Both the position numbers and the translations under genes were made by a program. Positions 1-11,510 of a DNA stretch of 64,000 nucleotides are shown here, piece after piece (the first letter of the stretch is position 1; each line of letters begins with the position of its first letter). The DNA is from Archivesica marissinica (taxonomy: Eukaryota > Mollusca > Bivalvia > Venerida > Vesicomyidae). Under the pieces are notes generated by a model that saw nothing but the letters and a program-made list of their open reading frames with translations, made no database searches and was not told the origin of the DNA. The stretch is taken from the NCBI GenBank assembly GCA_014843695.1, contig CM026401.1:46203477-46267476 (forward strand). The letters run 5' to 3'.

Positions 1-587
1 GGACGGAAACAACATCGACAGCTTTTAGATGGTTACTGCTGTGTCTGGTTCTGCATCCTAGTGTACAGGATAAGCTACACGCGTCCATTATCACGGTCAT
101 CGGAAATAACCGAGTGCCGTCTATAAAAGACAGGGAAGATTTACCATTTGTAGAAGCGTGCATTTTAGAGACGTTACGCATAGGAAACGTTGTTCCGCTA
201 TCGTTGCCGCATTCTGTACCACTTGATATTATGTTTAACGGATATCTATTTCCTAAGGATTGTACTATTTTCCCGAATATTTCGTCAGTGAATATGGACG
301 CGGAGATGTTTAAAGACCCGGAAGAATTCAAACCGGAGCGTTTCCTTAGCGACGATATGACTGCTATTATCAATACAGATATATTCATTCCATTTTCGCT
401 TGGACCGAGGTCATGTTTGGGGGAATCAGTTGCTAGAATGGAACTATTTCTATTCACAACAGCTCTTTTGCAACAGTTTGAGTTCCGTATACCCAAAGGT
501 TCCAAGCAACCAACCATGTTAGGAATGTTTGGTATTACGCATAAACCACAGAGCTATGAAGTAGAGATAGTCAAAAGAAACTATTAA
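1..587 (+). CDS. Cytochrome P450, C-terminal part (partial at window edge)
   Basis: This is the last ~195 codons of a P450 monooxygenase, probably an ER-anchored CYP2-clan enzyme using NADPH-P450 reductase. The frame starts at base 3 and is open from the window edge, so the apparent start at 114 is an internal Met. Visible motifs, in fragment residues: the I-helix oxygen-activation motif TETTS at 1-5 (the preceding partial codon can be Gly), the K-helix ExxR as ETLR at 56-59, PERF at 111-114, and the haem loop FSLGPRSCLG at 131-140 with Cys138 as the haem ligand, fitting FxxGxRxCxG. The TAA stop is at 585-587. Spacing and C-terminal length are normal for the family and no disruption is seen. 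Upstream exons lie outside the window. The subfamily and substrate cannot be assigned. A SINE-A starts about 30 bases after the stop, and I saw no clear polyadenylation signal before it. Confidence 0.9.
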   Translation, partial: TETTSTAFRWLLLCLVLHPSVQDKLHASIITVIGNNRVPSIKDREDLPFVEACILETLRIGNVVPLSLPHSVPLDIMFNGYLFPKDCTIFPNISSVNMDAEMFKDPEEFKPERFLSDDMTAIINTDIFIPFSLGPRSCLGESVARMELFLFTTALLQQFEFRIPKGSKQPTMLGMFGITHKPQSYEVEIVKRNY

Positions 588-615
588 ACCCTTGGCTATG
601 GATTGATTATCTTCA

Positions 616-905
616 CGGACGGATCTGTAGTCAAGTGGTAACACGCTGGAATGGTAATCCAGGGATCGCAGGTTCGATCCCCCGTCTGACCTTAATCAAA
701 TTAACAGTCTTTCATATGGTACTTTAAACCGAGGCCTCGTGTCTGTGCTGTACACCGTGCACGTAAAAGAGCCAGAGGAGACTCTGGAATGGGTCTCTGT
801 ATCATTGCACTATCCTACACAAATCTAAAATGACTAATCTCTTCAGGAGGCGTCGCTCATATGGGTAACCGGTAGCGACGATACATAAACGTAAAACACA
901 CATTG
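616..905 (+). repeat. SINE-A, full length (tRNA-Thr-like head)
   Basis: tRNA-derived SINE. The head starts GACGGATCTGTAGTCAAGTG. In other copies the anticodon arm is CTGGA-CTGGTAA-TCCAG, giving anticodon GGT, and the B box is GGTTCGATCCC. The body contains the conserved stretch CCGTGCACGTAAAAGAGCC and ends near ATAAACGTAAAACACAC. The predicted acceptor halves CAGACGG and CCGTCTG are complementary, but the T arm is not canonical, so this is not a working tRNA. Confidence 0.85.
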
Positions 906-1037
906 ATTATCTTCATTCAATCAGATAAATAACAATAATGTAGATACGACTGTGTCGAGACTTTTAATTCATCGATTGTCCTGCCGTCTTGCTGATATCT
1001 GAGAGACGTTTATTGCGTCATTTATTTTAAATCGATG
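906..1037. other. Unassigned spacer
   Basis: AT-rich sequence between SINE-A and the first minisatellite. No ORF, TIR or tRNA-like box was seen. Confidence 0.5.
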
Positions 1038-1228
1038 AACTATCCGCATCTTATTTTACCGTTCATGTTTTACAACTATCCGCATCTTATATCACCGTTC
1101 ATGTTTTACAACTATCCGCATCTTATATTACCGTTCATGTTTTACAACTATCCGCATCTTATATTACCGTTCATGTTTTACAACTATCCGCATCTTATAT
1201 TACCGTTCATGTTTTACAACTATCCGCC
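1038..1228. repeat. 36-bp minisatellite, about 5 copies
   Basis: The unit begins AACTATCCGCATCTTATATT and ends CATGTTTTAC. Copies are nearly identical. The unit is a multiple of three without a stop in one frame, which creates a spurious repetitive ORF. Confidence 0.9.
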
Positions 1229-1342
1229 AGAAGGCAACTTACATATACTAATATATATTAATACTGGAAATGCAATACGCAATAAATAAATTATATTGCT
1301 TAGATATGTATTTTGGACACACCACACAGGTTGATACGCTGT

Positions 1343-3630
1343 GTTTTCCAGTATGATATCACGTTTTCCAGTATGATATTATGATATCACGTTTTCCAAT
1401 ATGATATCATGTTTTCCAGTATGCTATCACGTTTTCCAGTATGAGATCACGTTTTCCAGTATGATATCACGTTTTCCAGTATGCTATCACGTTTTCCAGT
1501 ATGAATTCACGTTTTCCAGTATGATATTACGTTTTCCAGTATGATATCACGTTTTCCAGTATGATATTATGATATCACGTTTTCCAGTATGATATCATAT
1601 TTTCCAGTATGCTATCACGTTTTCCAGTATGAGATCACGTTTTCCAGTATGATATCACGTTTTCCAGTATGCTATCACGTTTTCCAGTATGAGATCACGT
1701 TTTTCAGTATGATATCACGTTTTCCAGTATGCTATCACATGTTCCAGTATGAGATCACATTTTCCAGTATGATATCACTTTCGTTTGATATCACGTGTTC
1801 CAGTATGATATCACGTGTTCTGGTTTGATATCACGTTTTCTGGTTTGATATCACGTTTTCCAGTATGACTAAATCACGTTTTCCAGTATGATATTACGTT
1901 TTCCAGTATTATATCATGCTTTCCAGTATGATATCACGTTTTCCAGTATAATATGATATCACGTTTTCCAGTATGATATCATATTTTCCAGTATGCTATC
2001 ATATTTTCCAGTATGCTATCACGTTTTCCAGTATGAGATCACGTTTTCCAGTATGATATCACGTTTTCCAGTATGCTATCACGTTTTCCAGTATGAGATC
2101 ACGTTTTTCAGTATGATATCACGTTTTCCAGTATGATATTACGTTTTCCAGTATGATATCACGTTTTCCAGTATGATATTATGATATCACGTTTTCCAGT
2201 ATGATATCATATTTTCCAGTATGCTATCACGTTTTCCAGTATGAGATCACGTTTTCCAGTATGATATCACGTTTTCCAGTATGCTATCACGTTTTCCAGT
2301 ATGAGATCACGTTTTTCAGTATGATATCACGTTTTCCAGTATGCTATCACATGTTCCAGTATGAGATCACATTTTCCAGTATGATATCACGTTTTCTGGT
2401 TTGATATCACGTGTTCCAGTATGATATCACGTGTTCTGGTTTGATATCACGTTTTCTGGTTTGATATCACGTTTTCCAGTATGAATTCGTATGAATTCAC
2501 GTTTTCCAGTATGATATTACGTTTTCCAGTATTATATCATGCTTTCCAGTATGATATCACGTTTTCCAGTATGATATTATGATATCACGTTTTCCAGTAT
2601 GATTATCATATTTTCCAGTATGCTATCATATTTTCCAGTATGCTATCACGTTTTCCAGTATGAGATCACGTTTTCCAGTATGATATCACGTTTTCCAGTA
2701 TGCTATCACGTTTTCCAGTATGAGATCACGTTTTTCAGTATGATATCACGTTTTCCAGTATGCTATCACATGTTCCAGTATGAGATCACATTTTCCAGTA
2801 TGATATCACGTTTTCTGGTTTGATATCACGTGTTCCAGTATGATATCACGTGTTCTGGTTTGATATCACGTTTTCTGGTTTGATATCACGTTTTCCAGTA
2901 TGAATTCGTATGAATTCACGTTTTCCAGTATGATATTACGTTTTCCAGTATTATATCATGCTTTCCAGTATGATATCACGTTTTCCAGTATGATATTATG
3001 ATATCACGTTTTCCAGTATGATTATCATATTTTCCAGTATGCTATCACGTTTTCCAGTATGAGATCACGTTTTCCAGTATGATATCACGTTTTCCAGTAT
3101 GATATCACGTTTTCCAGTATGCTATCACGGTTTCCAGTATGAGATCACGTTTTCCAGTATGATATCACGTTTTCCAGTATGATATTATGATATCACGTTT
3201 TCCAGTATGCTATCACGTTTTCCAGTATGATATCACGTTTTCCAGTATGCTATCACGTTTTCCAGCATGAGGTCACGTTTTCCAGTATGATATCACGTTG
3301 TCTGGTTTGATATTACGTTTTCCAGTATGATATCACGTTTTCTGGTTTGATATCACGTTTTCCAGTTTAATATCACGTTTTCCAGTATGATATCACGTTT
3401 TCCAGTATGATATCACGTTTTCCAGTATGATATCACGTATTCCAGTATGATATAACGTGTTCTTGTTTGCTATAACGTTTTCCAGTATGATATAACGTTT
3501 TCCAGTATGATATCACGTTTTCCAGTATGATATAACGTGTTCTTGTTTGATATTACGTTTTCCAGTATGATATAACGTGTTCTTGTTTGATATTACGTTT
3601 TCCAGTATGATATAACGTTTTCTGGTTTGA
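1343..3630. repeat. 20-bp minisatellite, about 2.3 kb
   Basis: The consensus unit is GTTTTCCAGTATGATATCAC, carrying the palindrome GATATC. Variants (GAGATC, GCTATC, TTCTGG for TTCCAG, ACGTGT for ACGTTT) are arranged in larger blocks. The same run of variants recurs near 1571-1830, 2183-2460 and 2580-2900, the last two about 400 bp apart. Short ORFs here are repeat shadows. Confidence 0.92.
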
Positions 3631-3658
3631 TCTTGTCTGGAAGAGCCGTAACTAATGG

Positions 3659-3896
3659 TGGAAGTCGTGATAGCGCCGTGGATGCGCGTTCGCTTCAGGT
3701 GCGAAAGGTCCGGAGTTCGAGCCCCGCTGGAGCCATTACGATTGTGCCCTTAGGCAAGGCATTTAATGTCCACGTTGCCCCTTCTCTCTCCCTCGTGGCG
3801 ATGGATTCCATCAGGAATGAGGTCTCGAGAGTGATTAATATAAGTTGTAAGAACTTGTTTCGCAATCGAGCTAAAATAAATGTGTATATACTAATG
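3659..3896 (+). repeat. SINE-B, full length (tRNA-Leu-like head)
   Basis: The head carries GTTCGCTTCAGGTGCGAA, a 5-bp anticodon stem with loop TTCAGGT and anticodon CAG (Leu), and B box GAGTTCGAGCCCCG. The body has GTGCCCTTAGGCAAGGCATT and GATGGATTCCATCAGGAATG. The tail AGTGATTAATATAAGTTGTA leads to CGCAATCGAGCTAAAATAAA. Confidence 0.88.
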
Positions 3897-4447
3897 GTGC
3901 TAGAACGTGTTGCCTGACCCGTGTGCCAGACTTTAATATGTCATGTTTTGTATTCACGTTGAGAAGGGCTGTAAATAATGTTGTCATAACGTGTAGCCCA
4001 GCCATTTGCCCCCCCCCCCCTATTAAATCGTATACAGCAATAATAATAAATCCTATTATAAGTTCATATTGTTTTCTACGTATGTCATTGTCATGCAATA
4101 AAATATTATTAAATATTTAAAAAAACATGTTTTCACATGTGTGACCTTTTTTCCACATATGTCGCCATTTTCATATTTGTGACAATTTTCACATTTGAGG
4201 GGCATACAAATGCGAACCTCAATATTTTCTACAGCAGACACGTGTCTCCGTTTCCAACAGTGTGGCTATTACATTATAAAATAAGTTCTATTTATCATAT
4301 CTAATATTCATATTTCCCAATCTATTTCATAATACTGATCACCGGGTGATAAGGAAATATCGTTTATATCACAATCACAAATATGGCCTCCATTATGCTA
4401 TGGTAATAGTAAAATTTACAGCACTCTTTATTTTGTGTGACCTACTG
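3897..4447. other. Unassigned AT-rich spacer
   Basis: It contains a poly-C run near 4009-4020 and a loose series of CACATxTGTGxC-like motifs at 4125-4200. No gene, TIR or SINE head was recognised. ORFs on both strands are short and low-complexity. Confidence 0.5.
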
Positions 4448-6612
4448 TTCACTTCATTCAGCTATGCACAGTCTTAGCATACATTCTTGATCTAATATAT
4501 ACTTCATTCAGCTATGCACAATCTTAGCATTCAGTCTTGATCTAATATATACAACATTCAGCTATGCACAGTCTTGCATTCATTCGTGATCTAATATATA
4601 CTTCATTCAGCTATGCACAGTCTTAGCATTCATACATGATCTAATATATACTTCATTCAGCTATGCACAGTCTTGGCATTCATTCTTGATCTAATATATA
4701 CTTCATTCAGCTATGTACAGTCTTAGCATTCATTCTTGATCTTATATATACTTCATTCAGCTATGTACAGTCTTAGCATTCATTCTTGATATAATATATA
4801 CTGCATTCAGCTATGTACAGTCTTAGCATTCATTCTTGATCTAATATATACAACATGCAGCTATGTACAGTCTTAGCATACATTCAGCTATGTACAGTCT
4901 TAGCATTCATTCTTGATCTAATATATACTTCATTCAGATATGTACAATCTTAGCATTCATTCTTGATCTAATATATACTTCATTCAGCTATGTACAGTCT
5001 TAGCAGTCAGTCTTGATCTGATATATACTTCATGCAGCTATGTACAGTCTTAGCAGTCAGTCTTGATCAAATATACTTCATTCAGCTATGCACAATCTTA
5101 GCATTCATTCTTGATCTAATATATACTTCATTCAGCTATGTACAGTCTTGGCATTCATTCTTGATCTGATATATACTTCATTCAGCTATGTACAGTCTTA
5201 GCATTCATTCTTGATCTAATATATACTTCATTCAGCTATGCACAGTCTTAGCATTCATACATGATCTAATATATACTTCATTCAGCTATGCACAGTCTTA
5301 GCATTCATACATGATCTAATATATACTTCATTCAGCTATGCACAGTCTTAGCATTCATACATGATCTAATATATACTTCATTCAGCTATGCACAGTCTTA
5401 GCATTCATACATGATCTAATATATACTTCATTCAGCTATGCACAGTCTTAGCATTCATACATGATCTAATATATACTTCATTCAGCTATGCACAGTCTTA
5501 GCATTCATACATGATCTAATATATACTTCATTCAGCTATGCACAGTCTTAGCATTCATACATGATCTAATATATACTTCATTCAGCTATGCACAGTCTTA
5601 GCATTCATTCTTGATCTAATATATACTTCATTCAGCTATGCACAGTCTTAGCATTCATACATGATCTAATATATACTTCATTCAGCTATGCACAGTCTTA
5701 GCATTCAGTCTTGATCTGATATATACTTCATTCAGCTATGCACAGTATTAGCATTCATTCTCGATATAATATATACTTCATTCAGCTATGCACAGCCTTA
5801 GCATTCATTCAGCTAGGTACAGTCTTAGCATTCATTCAGCTAGGTACAGTCTTAGCATTCATTCAGCTAGGTACAGTCTTAGCATTCATTCAGCTAGGTA
5901 CAGTCCTAGCATTCATTCAGTTAGGTACAGTCTTAGCAGTCAGTCTTGATCTAATATATACTTCATTCAGATATGTACAGTCTTAGCATTCATTCTTGAT
6001 CTAATATATACTTCATTCAGATATGTACAGTCTTAGCAGTCAGTCTTGATCTAATATATACAACATTCAGCTATGTACAGTCATAACAGTCAGTCTTGAT
6101 CTAATATATACTTCATTCAGCTATGCACAGCCTTAGCATACATTCAGCTATGTACAGTCTTAGCATTCATTCTTGATCTGATATATACTTCATTCAGCTA
6201 TGTACAGTCTTAGCAGTCAGTCTTGATCTGATATATACAACATTCAGCTATGTACAGTCATAACAGTCAGTCTTGATCTAATATATACTTCATTCAGCTA
6301 TGCACAATCTTAGCATTCAGTCTTGATTTGATATATACATCATTCAGCTATGCACAGTCTTAGCATTCAGTCTTGATTTTATATATACATCATTCAGCTA
6401 TGCACAGTCTTAGCATTTAGTCTTGATTTGATATATACATCATTCAGCTATGCACAGTCTTAGCATTCAGTCTTGATTTGACATATACATCATTAAGCTA
6501 TGCACAGTCTTCGCATACATTCAGCTATGCACAGTCTTCGCATACATTCAGCTATGCACAGTCTTCGCATACATTCAGCTATGCACAGTCTTAGCAGTCA
6601 GTCTTGATCTGA
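4448..6612. repeat. 50-bp minisatellite, about 43 copies
   Basis: The unit begins ACTTCATTCAGCTATGCACA, continues GTCTTAGCATTCATTCTTGA and ends TCTAATATAT. Near 5790-5935 the period shortens to 27 bp (ATTCAGCTAGGTACAGTC plus TTAGCATTC) for about five copies, and near 6500-6590 to another 27-bp run with TTCGCATACA. The AFIQLGTVL-type ORF at 5738-5986 is a product of the 27-bp subarray. Confidence 0.93.
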
Positions 6613-7018
6613 TACGTTGCGACTGTTTCAGGTTATTGCAACTGACAACATCACAGTTCTAAAAGCAATTAATACATCACAGGAGCACACAGGAGCTTGG
6701 AATTTTAACCGTATGGCACCAAATATAACAGAAATGTGTATATGGGATGGGAGTTTTAGTTTAAACAGTACAATAAATTACATGTATAATACTTACCAAT
6801 GTTACAATCTTTACAATTTTGAATAATTTTGATGGGAAAACAAGTGTTCATAAAACTTATATTAATTCCTCTCCAACGAAAATATAACATTATAAATTTG
6901 CATGTAGAGAATAATACTAACTCGAGTGTTACTTGAGGCGGATATTCTGTATACATGTATGCGAGAAGGACTGTTCAAAGGAGGTACAGTTGCACTAATA
7001 ATACTGAACATTGAAACA
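6613..7018. other. Unassigned sequence
   Basis: Unique-looking AT-rich DNA. Short ORFs at 6617-6826 and 6756-6956 show no recognisable domain. Confidence 0.4.
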
Positions 7019-7075
7019 CACGCACGCACGCACACGCACGCAGGCACACACGCACGCACGCACGCACACACACTG
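7018..7075. repeat. CACG/CA microsatellite
   Basis: Alternating ACAC/ACGC simple repeat, a potential Z-DNA-forming alternating purine-pyrimidine tract. It creates false ORFs on both strands. Confidence 0.9.
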
Positions 7076-7807
7076 TTATTAGTTCGCTCCAAATACTGTA
7101 CAATATGAGGTGACCGATTAGGAATGTTGTTGAATGTGCATAGGACTGGACAGTTAGTTAGCTTATGATTCTTGCTCTTGCGTAGAGTTATGAAGATGTT
7201 GGTGCCTTATGGATACATTCCAAACACCTGTGAATACACGTACTGTCGGAACGTATGCCGTTGCTTAACACATTGCTTCCCAAAATACATTGCGATAAAA
7301 GCATGTCGTGACCAAACTTCTCAAAAGATAGATGATGAAAACGGACATCCGATAGTGAAACGGAAAGGCGGAAAAACAATTACAGAAGCTAAATTGAAAG
7401 CAGGCAGGCAGGCCAGAGGTAGACGCTTTCCGATTATGGTATGGAGCTATAAGCTTAAGCTAAGCGCACATGGTTGAGGTTGCGGAAACGAATATGTTCG
7501 GATCCGTTCATCGGATGCGTTTGCCGTCTGAAACTAACCGCCTCAAATGTATGCGTAGTCGCTCCGTTGTGGCCGTGCGAAACTACCCGCCGCACATGTA
7601 TGCGTTGTCATTCCGTTGGTGATGGTGCGTTTCCGTCATCTTCAACATGAATATCGACGAGGTTGACAATGATTTTTGTTAATGATGATATCTCTGCACT
7701 ATCACGGGAATTTAAGGAAGACGCGGAGGTAGAGAAGGATGTGGGTTCATGAAATTAACCTCCAACGGAAAGAAAATGGCCTGTTTTGCTCATTAATGCC
7801 CGAAGTG
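7076..7807. other. Unassigned sequence with an unidentified 101-codon ORF
   Basis: The ORF at 7172-7477 (+) encodes a basic, Cys-containing peptide with DENGHPIVKRKGG near residues 55-67. I do not recognise it, and the start is only an in-frame ATG. It could be a remnant of a mobile element or chance. Downstream, 7520-7620 contains two loosely similar segments around CACATGTATGCGTTGTC and CAAATGTATGCGTAGTC. Confidence 0.3.
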
Positions 7808-8273
7808 TAAGTCGTGATAGCGCAGTGGATGCGCGTTCGCTTCAGGTGCGAAAGTTCCGGAGTTCGAGCCCCGCTGGAGCCGTTACGATGGTGCCCTTAG
7901 TTTAAACATATTTTATTCAGTTCATTCAATATATATACGGTATATAAATACAACAGGATATCTGAAATGGATTGGAAAACAAGCTGAGAGCTTATGTAAA
8001 TTCCTTTCCATGAGGATGTTACAATATACAGTTGTTAGCATTGAGAGCGGGTAGTGAGCCATGACGGGCATTGTCTTGGGTTCTTTAGCCCCGATTGGTC
8101 TTGAGTGCTTGTATGCGTACCTGTGCCCTTAGGCAAGGCATTTAAATTCCACGTTGCCTCTTCTCTCTCCCTCGTGGCGATGGATTCCATCAGGAATGAG
8201 GTCTCGAGAGTGATTAATATAAGTTGAAATAACTTGTTTCGCAATCGAGCTAAAATAAATTTGTATAAAAAAA
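7808..8273 (+). repeat. SINE-B split by a 222-bp insertion
   Basis: The head and promoter boxes are at 7808-7900 and the remaining body and tail at 8123-8273. The break is exactly at GTGCCCTTAG, which is present on both sides (7891-7900 and 8123-8132) and so behaves as a 10-bp target-site duplication. Confidence 0.85.
7901..8122 (-). mobile_element. 5'-truncated retroelement 3' end inserted in SINE-B
   Basis: Read on the - strand, it starts with an open segment ending in a stop codon near 8036 (C-terminus ...SWLTTRSQC). An AT-rich 3' UTR follows, ending AATAAAATATGTTTAAA. A similar 3' end, AAATAAAATATGTTTAAAC, is at 36047-36065 (+). The perfect 10-bp flanking duplication supports retroposition. 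The family is not identified; a LINE is likely. Confidence 0.6.
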
Positions 8274-8515
8274 ACACTAAAATCGCTTTAAACAGCTACA
8301 CATCTACTTAAGCTATATTAATCTGTTGTTTCGGTGCTGAAATATATGCAAAACACATGATTTGATATATCGTGTTAAAGGGTGCTGGGTTGCTATGGTC
8401 GTTTGCGCCAAATTATTTACCCCTCGCCGTTTCAGGTTCGAATCTCACTTTGATATCGAATACATTTCATGTGAGGAATGTGGTTTTGTGAAATGTCGGA
8501 TGTTCTACCCGGGTA
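8274..8515. other. Spacer with a degenerate tRNA-like segment
   Basis: Around 8375-8450 there is a B-box-like CAGGTTCGAATCTC preceded by TGGTCGTTTGCGCC, perhaps the remnant of another SINE head. Otherwise nothing was recognised. Confidence 0.3.
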
Positions 8516-10063
8516 CCAGTCTGATACACTACTAGGATGGGTACCACCGCTGTCTTCCTCCGCCAATAACAAGTGTCTGACCAGCGCTGTCTTCATCCGC
8601 CAATAACAAGTGCCTGATACACTACTAGGATGGGTACACGCCCTGTCTTCCTCCGCCAATAACAAGTGTCTGATACACTACTAGGATGGGTACCAGCGCT
8701 GTCTTCCTCCGCCAATAACAAGTGTCTGATACACTACTAGGATGGATACCAGCGCTGTCTTCCTCCGCCAATAACAAGTGCCTGATACACTACTAGGATG
8801 GGTACACGCCCTGTCTTCCTCCGCCAATAACAAGTGTCTGATACACTACTAGGATGGGTACACGCCCTGTCTTCCTCCGCCAATAACAAGTGTCTGATAC
8901 ACTACTAGGATGAGTACCAGCGCTGTCTTCCTCCGCCAATAACAAGTGTCTGATACACTACTAGGATGAGTACCAGCGCTGTCTTCCTCCGCCAATAACA
9001 AGTGTCTGATACACTACTAGGATGAGTACCAGCGCTGTCTTCCTCCGCCAATAACAAGTGTCTGATACACTACTAGGATGAGTACCAGCGCTGTCTTCCT
9101 CCGCCAATAACAAGTGTCTGATACACTACTAGGATGGGTACAAACGCTGTCTTCCTCCGCAAATAACAAGTGTCTGATACACTACTAGGATGAGTACCAC
9201 CGCTGTCTTCCTCCGCCAATAACAAGTGTCTGATACACTACTAGGATGGGTACAAACGCTGTCTTCCTCCGCCAATAACAAGTGTCTGATACACTACTAG
9301 GATGAGTACCAGCGCTGTCTTCCTCCACCAATAACAAGTGTCTGATACACTACTAGGATGGGTACAATTGCTGTCTTCCTCCGCCAATAACAAGTGTCTG
9401 ATACACTACTAGGATGAGTACCAGCGCTGTCTTCCTCCGCCAATAACAAGTGTCTGATACACTACTAGGATGGGTACCAGCGCTGTCTTCCTCCGCCAAT
9501 AACAAGTGTCTGATACACTACTAGGATGGATACCAGCGCTGTCTTCCTCCGCCAATAACAAGTGTCTGATACACTACTAGGATGGGTACAAACGCTGTCT
9601 TCCTCCGCCAATAACAAGTGTCTGATACACTACTAGGATGGGTACCACCGCTGTCTTCCTCCGCCAATAACAAGTGTCTGATACACTACTAGGATGGATA
9701 CCAGCGCTGTCTTCCTCCGCCAATAACAAGTGTCTGATACACTACTAGGATGGGTACCACCGCTGTCTTCCTCCACCAATAACAAGTGTCTGATACACTA
9801 CTAGGATGGGTACAATTGCTGTCTTCCTCCGCCAATAACAAGTGTCTGATACACTACTAGGATGGGTACCAGCGCTGTCTTCCTCCGCCAATAACAAGTG
9901 TCTGATACACTACTAGGATGGGTACCACCGCTGTCTTCCTCCACCAATAACAAGTGTCTGATGCACTACTAGGATGGGTACAATTGCTGTCTTCCTCCGC
10001 CAATAACAAGTGTCTGATACACTACTAGGATGGGTACCAGCGCTGTCTTCCTCCGCCAATAAC
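8516..10063. repeat. 56-bp minisatellite, about 27 copies
   Basis: The unit begins AAGTGTCTGATACACTACTA, continues GGATGGGTACCAGCGCTGTC and ends TTCCTCCGCCAATAAC. Variable positions (ATGGGTAC/ATGAGTAC/ATGGATAC; CAGCGC/CACCGC/AAACGC/AATTGC) form recurring combinations. One early copy (around 8575-8600) has an internal deletion. The array begins and ends abruptly. Confidence 0.93.
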
Positions 10064-10114
10064 AGCTGGAGAGTCGATATATTATCTAAGAAGTCCGTGC
10101 GACTTTAGCTTAGG

Positions 10115-10201
10115 CACATTTATTTTAGCTCGATTGCGAAACAAGTTCTTTCAACTTATATTAATCACTGAGGAGACCTCATTCCTGATTGAATCCATCG
10201 C

Positions 10202-10241
<40 letters not shown>

Positions 10242-10358
10242 CAACGTAGAATTTAAATGCCTTGCCTAAGGGCACAATCATAACGGCTCCAGTGGGGCTC
10301 GAACTCCGGACTTTTCGCACCTAAAGCGAACGCGCATCCACTGCGCTATCACGACTTC
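10115..10358 (-). repeat. SINE-B, full length
   Basis: Reverse-complement copy with tail, body and Leu-like head. The TCTCTCTCC stretch in the body has expanded into a (GA)n run at 10206-10235 as read on the + strand. Confidence 0.85.
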
Positions 10359-10365
10359 CACATGT

Positions 10366-10457
10366 CAGCAATCGTAACGGCTCCAGCGGGGCTCGAACTC
10401 CGGACGTTTCGCACCTGAAGCGAACGCGCATCCACTGCGCTATCACGACTTCCGCTT
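10366..10457 (-). repeat. SINE-B head only
   Basis: A second copy of the SINE-B tRNA-like head (ending GCGCTATCACGACTTCCG as read on +) lies immediately beyond the head of the previous copy. The body is missing, so it is a head duplication or a truncated second insertion. Confidence 0.75.
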
Positions 10458-10740
10458 CCACGGTGCGACTTTAAATCCAGCACAAACCAAAGAAAGAAAG
10501 GGCGCATGTTGGTGTTTAACCCCAAGTCATTTCGCCATAGAAACATGCACTATGAGCTCACTCATACATTAATAATAATAAATTCACTTTTCAACAAAAT
10601 AATATATATTTATTCTTTACAACAAAAATATATTTTAACAATAAATATTTTTTTAAATTAAGCAAACAATGCGTACAGTAAATAATTAGTAACATTCAGA
10701 ACGACATCTTCTAGCGTACCGTGTTGATCCATTTGGAACA
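10458..10740. other. Unassigned AT-rich spacer
   Basis: Poly-A/T-rich stretch at 10580-10690. Nothing else was recognised. Confidence 0.4.
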
Positions 10741-11033
10741 CAGACGGATCTGTAGTCCAGTGATAACACGCTGGACTGGTAATCCAGGGGTCGCAGGTTC
10801 GTTCCCCCGTCTGACCCTAATAAAATTAACAGTCTTTCAGATGGGATATTAAACCGAGGTCTCGTGTCGGTGCTTTACGCCGTGTACGTAAAAGAACCAG
10901 AGGAGACTATGGAATGGGTCTCTGTCTGTATCATTGCACCATCCTCCATAAAAAATAAAATGACTAATCTCTTCAGGAGGCGTCGCTCATATAGGCAGCC
11001 GGTAGCGACGATAAATAAACGTAAATCACACAC
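10741..11033 (+). repeat. SINE-A, full length
   Basis: Head, GGT-type anticodon arm, B box, conserved body and CGTAAATCACACAC end are all present. Confidence 0.88.
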
Positions 11034-11329
11034 ATTTGTAGCTTGGGTTCCAGTCTGTCCATTTTTCACTTTTTAACTTCTGAAAAAATGCCATGATCAG
11101 AAACTCAATACGGCCAATTAATAGTATCGGTGTTAAAATATATTTATTTGACTGACCAGGCAAATTATACTGATGCCTGTTCCCAGGCTAACACATTTGG
11201 AATACACCATAGAATATAATGTGTGGGTAGTTATGCAATATTACATTTTCCAAAAACCGAAAAGAACTCATTTGTGTATGAATTCTGAGAATACCACCAC
11301 ATATGTCCAGGGTAGAAACCTGTGGCCCC

Positions 11330-11465
11330 GAGGTTATAAAACTGTTTGCAGATCTAAAACTCAAGCTCAAGTTATCTGATTGGTTGATTCAGAGGGTTAT
11401 TGTCATCTGAACCAATCAGGCGCTTGAGACTGAGTTTTGAGATTGGAGAAACGTTTTATAACCTC
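11330..11465. mobile_element. MITE family 1, copy 1 (136 bp foldback)
   Basis: Terminal inverted repeats GAGGTTATAAAAC and GTTTTATAACCTC are perfect. The arms continue with complementary CTCAAGCTCAAG/CTTGAG-type and GATTGGTT/AACCAATC motifs, so the whole element can fold back. A second copy of 135 bp in opposite orientation is at 24431-24565. No target duplication was resolved. Confidence 0.75.
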
Positions 11466-11510
11466 CAAGGTGTGAGTACTCAATTCTCCAACCTCCGAAG
11501 GCGACTGGCA

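Noticed and set aside
3627..3917. Recurring short ORF with SRDSAVDARSLQVRKVRSS (also at 10349-10546, 39303-39590, 42390-42647)
   Set aside because: It is the translation of SINE-B and not a gene family.
8516..10063. CRISPR array
   Set aside because: The repeats are contiguous, without unique spacers, and the DNA is eukaryotic. The same applies to the other arrays.
10864..11076. Recurring ORF with EPEETMEWVSVCI (also at 18520-18756, 40371-40562, 45574-45917)
   Set aside because: It is the translation of SINE-A.
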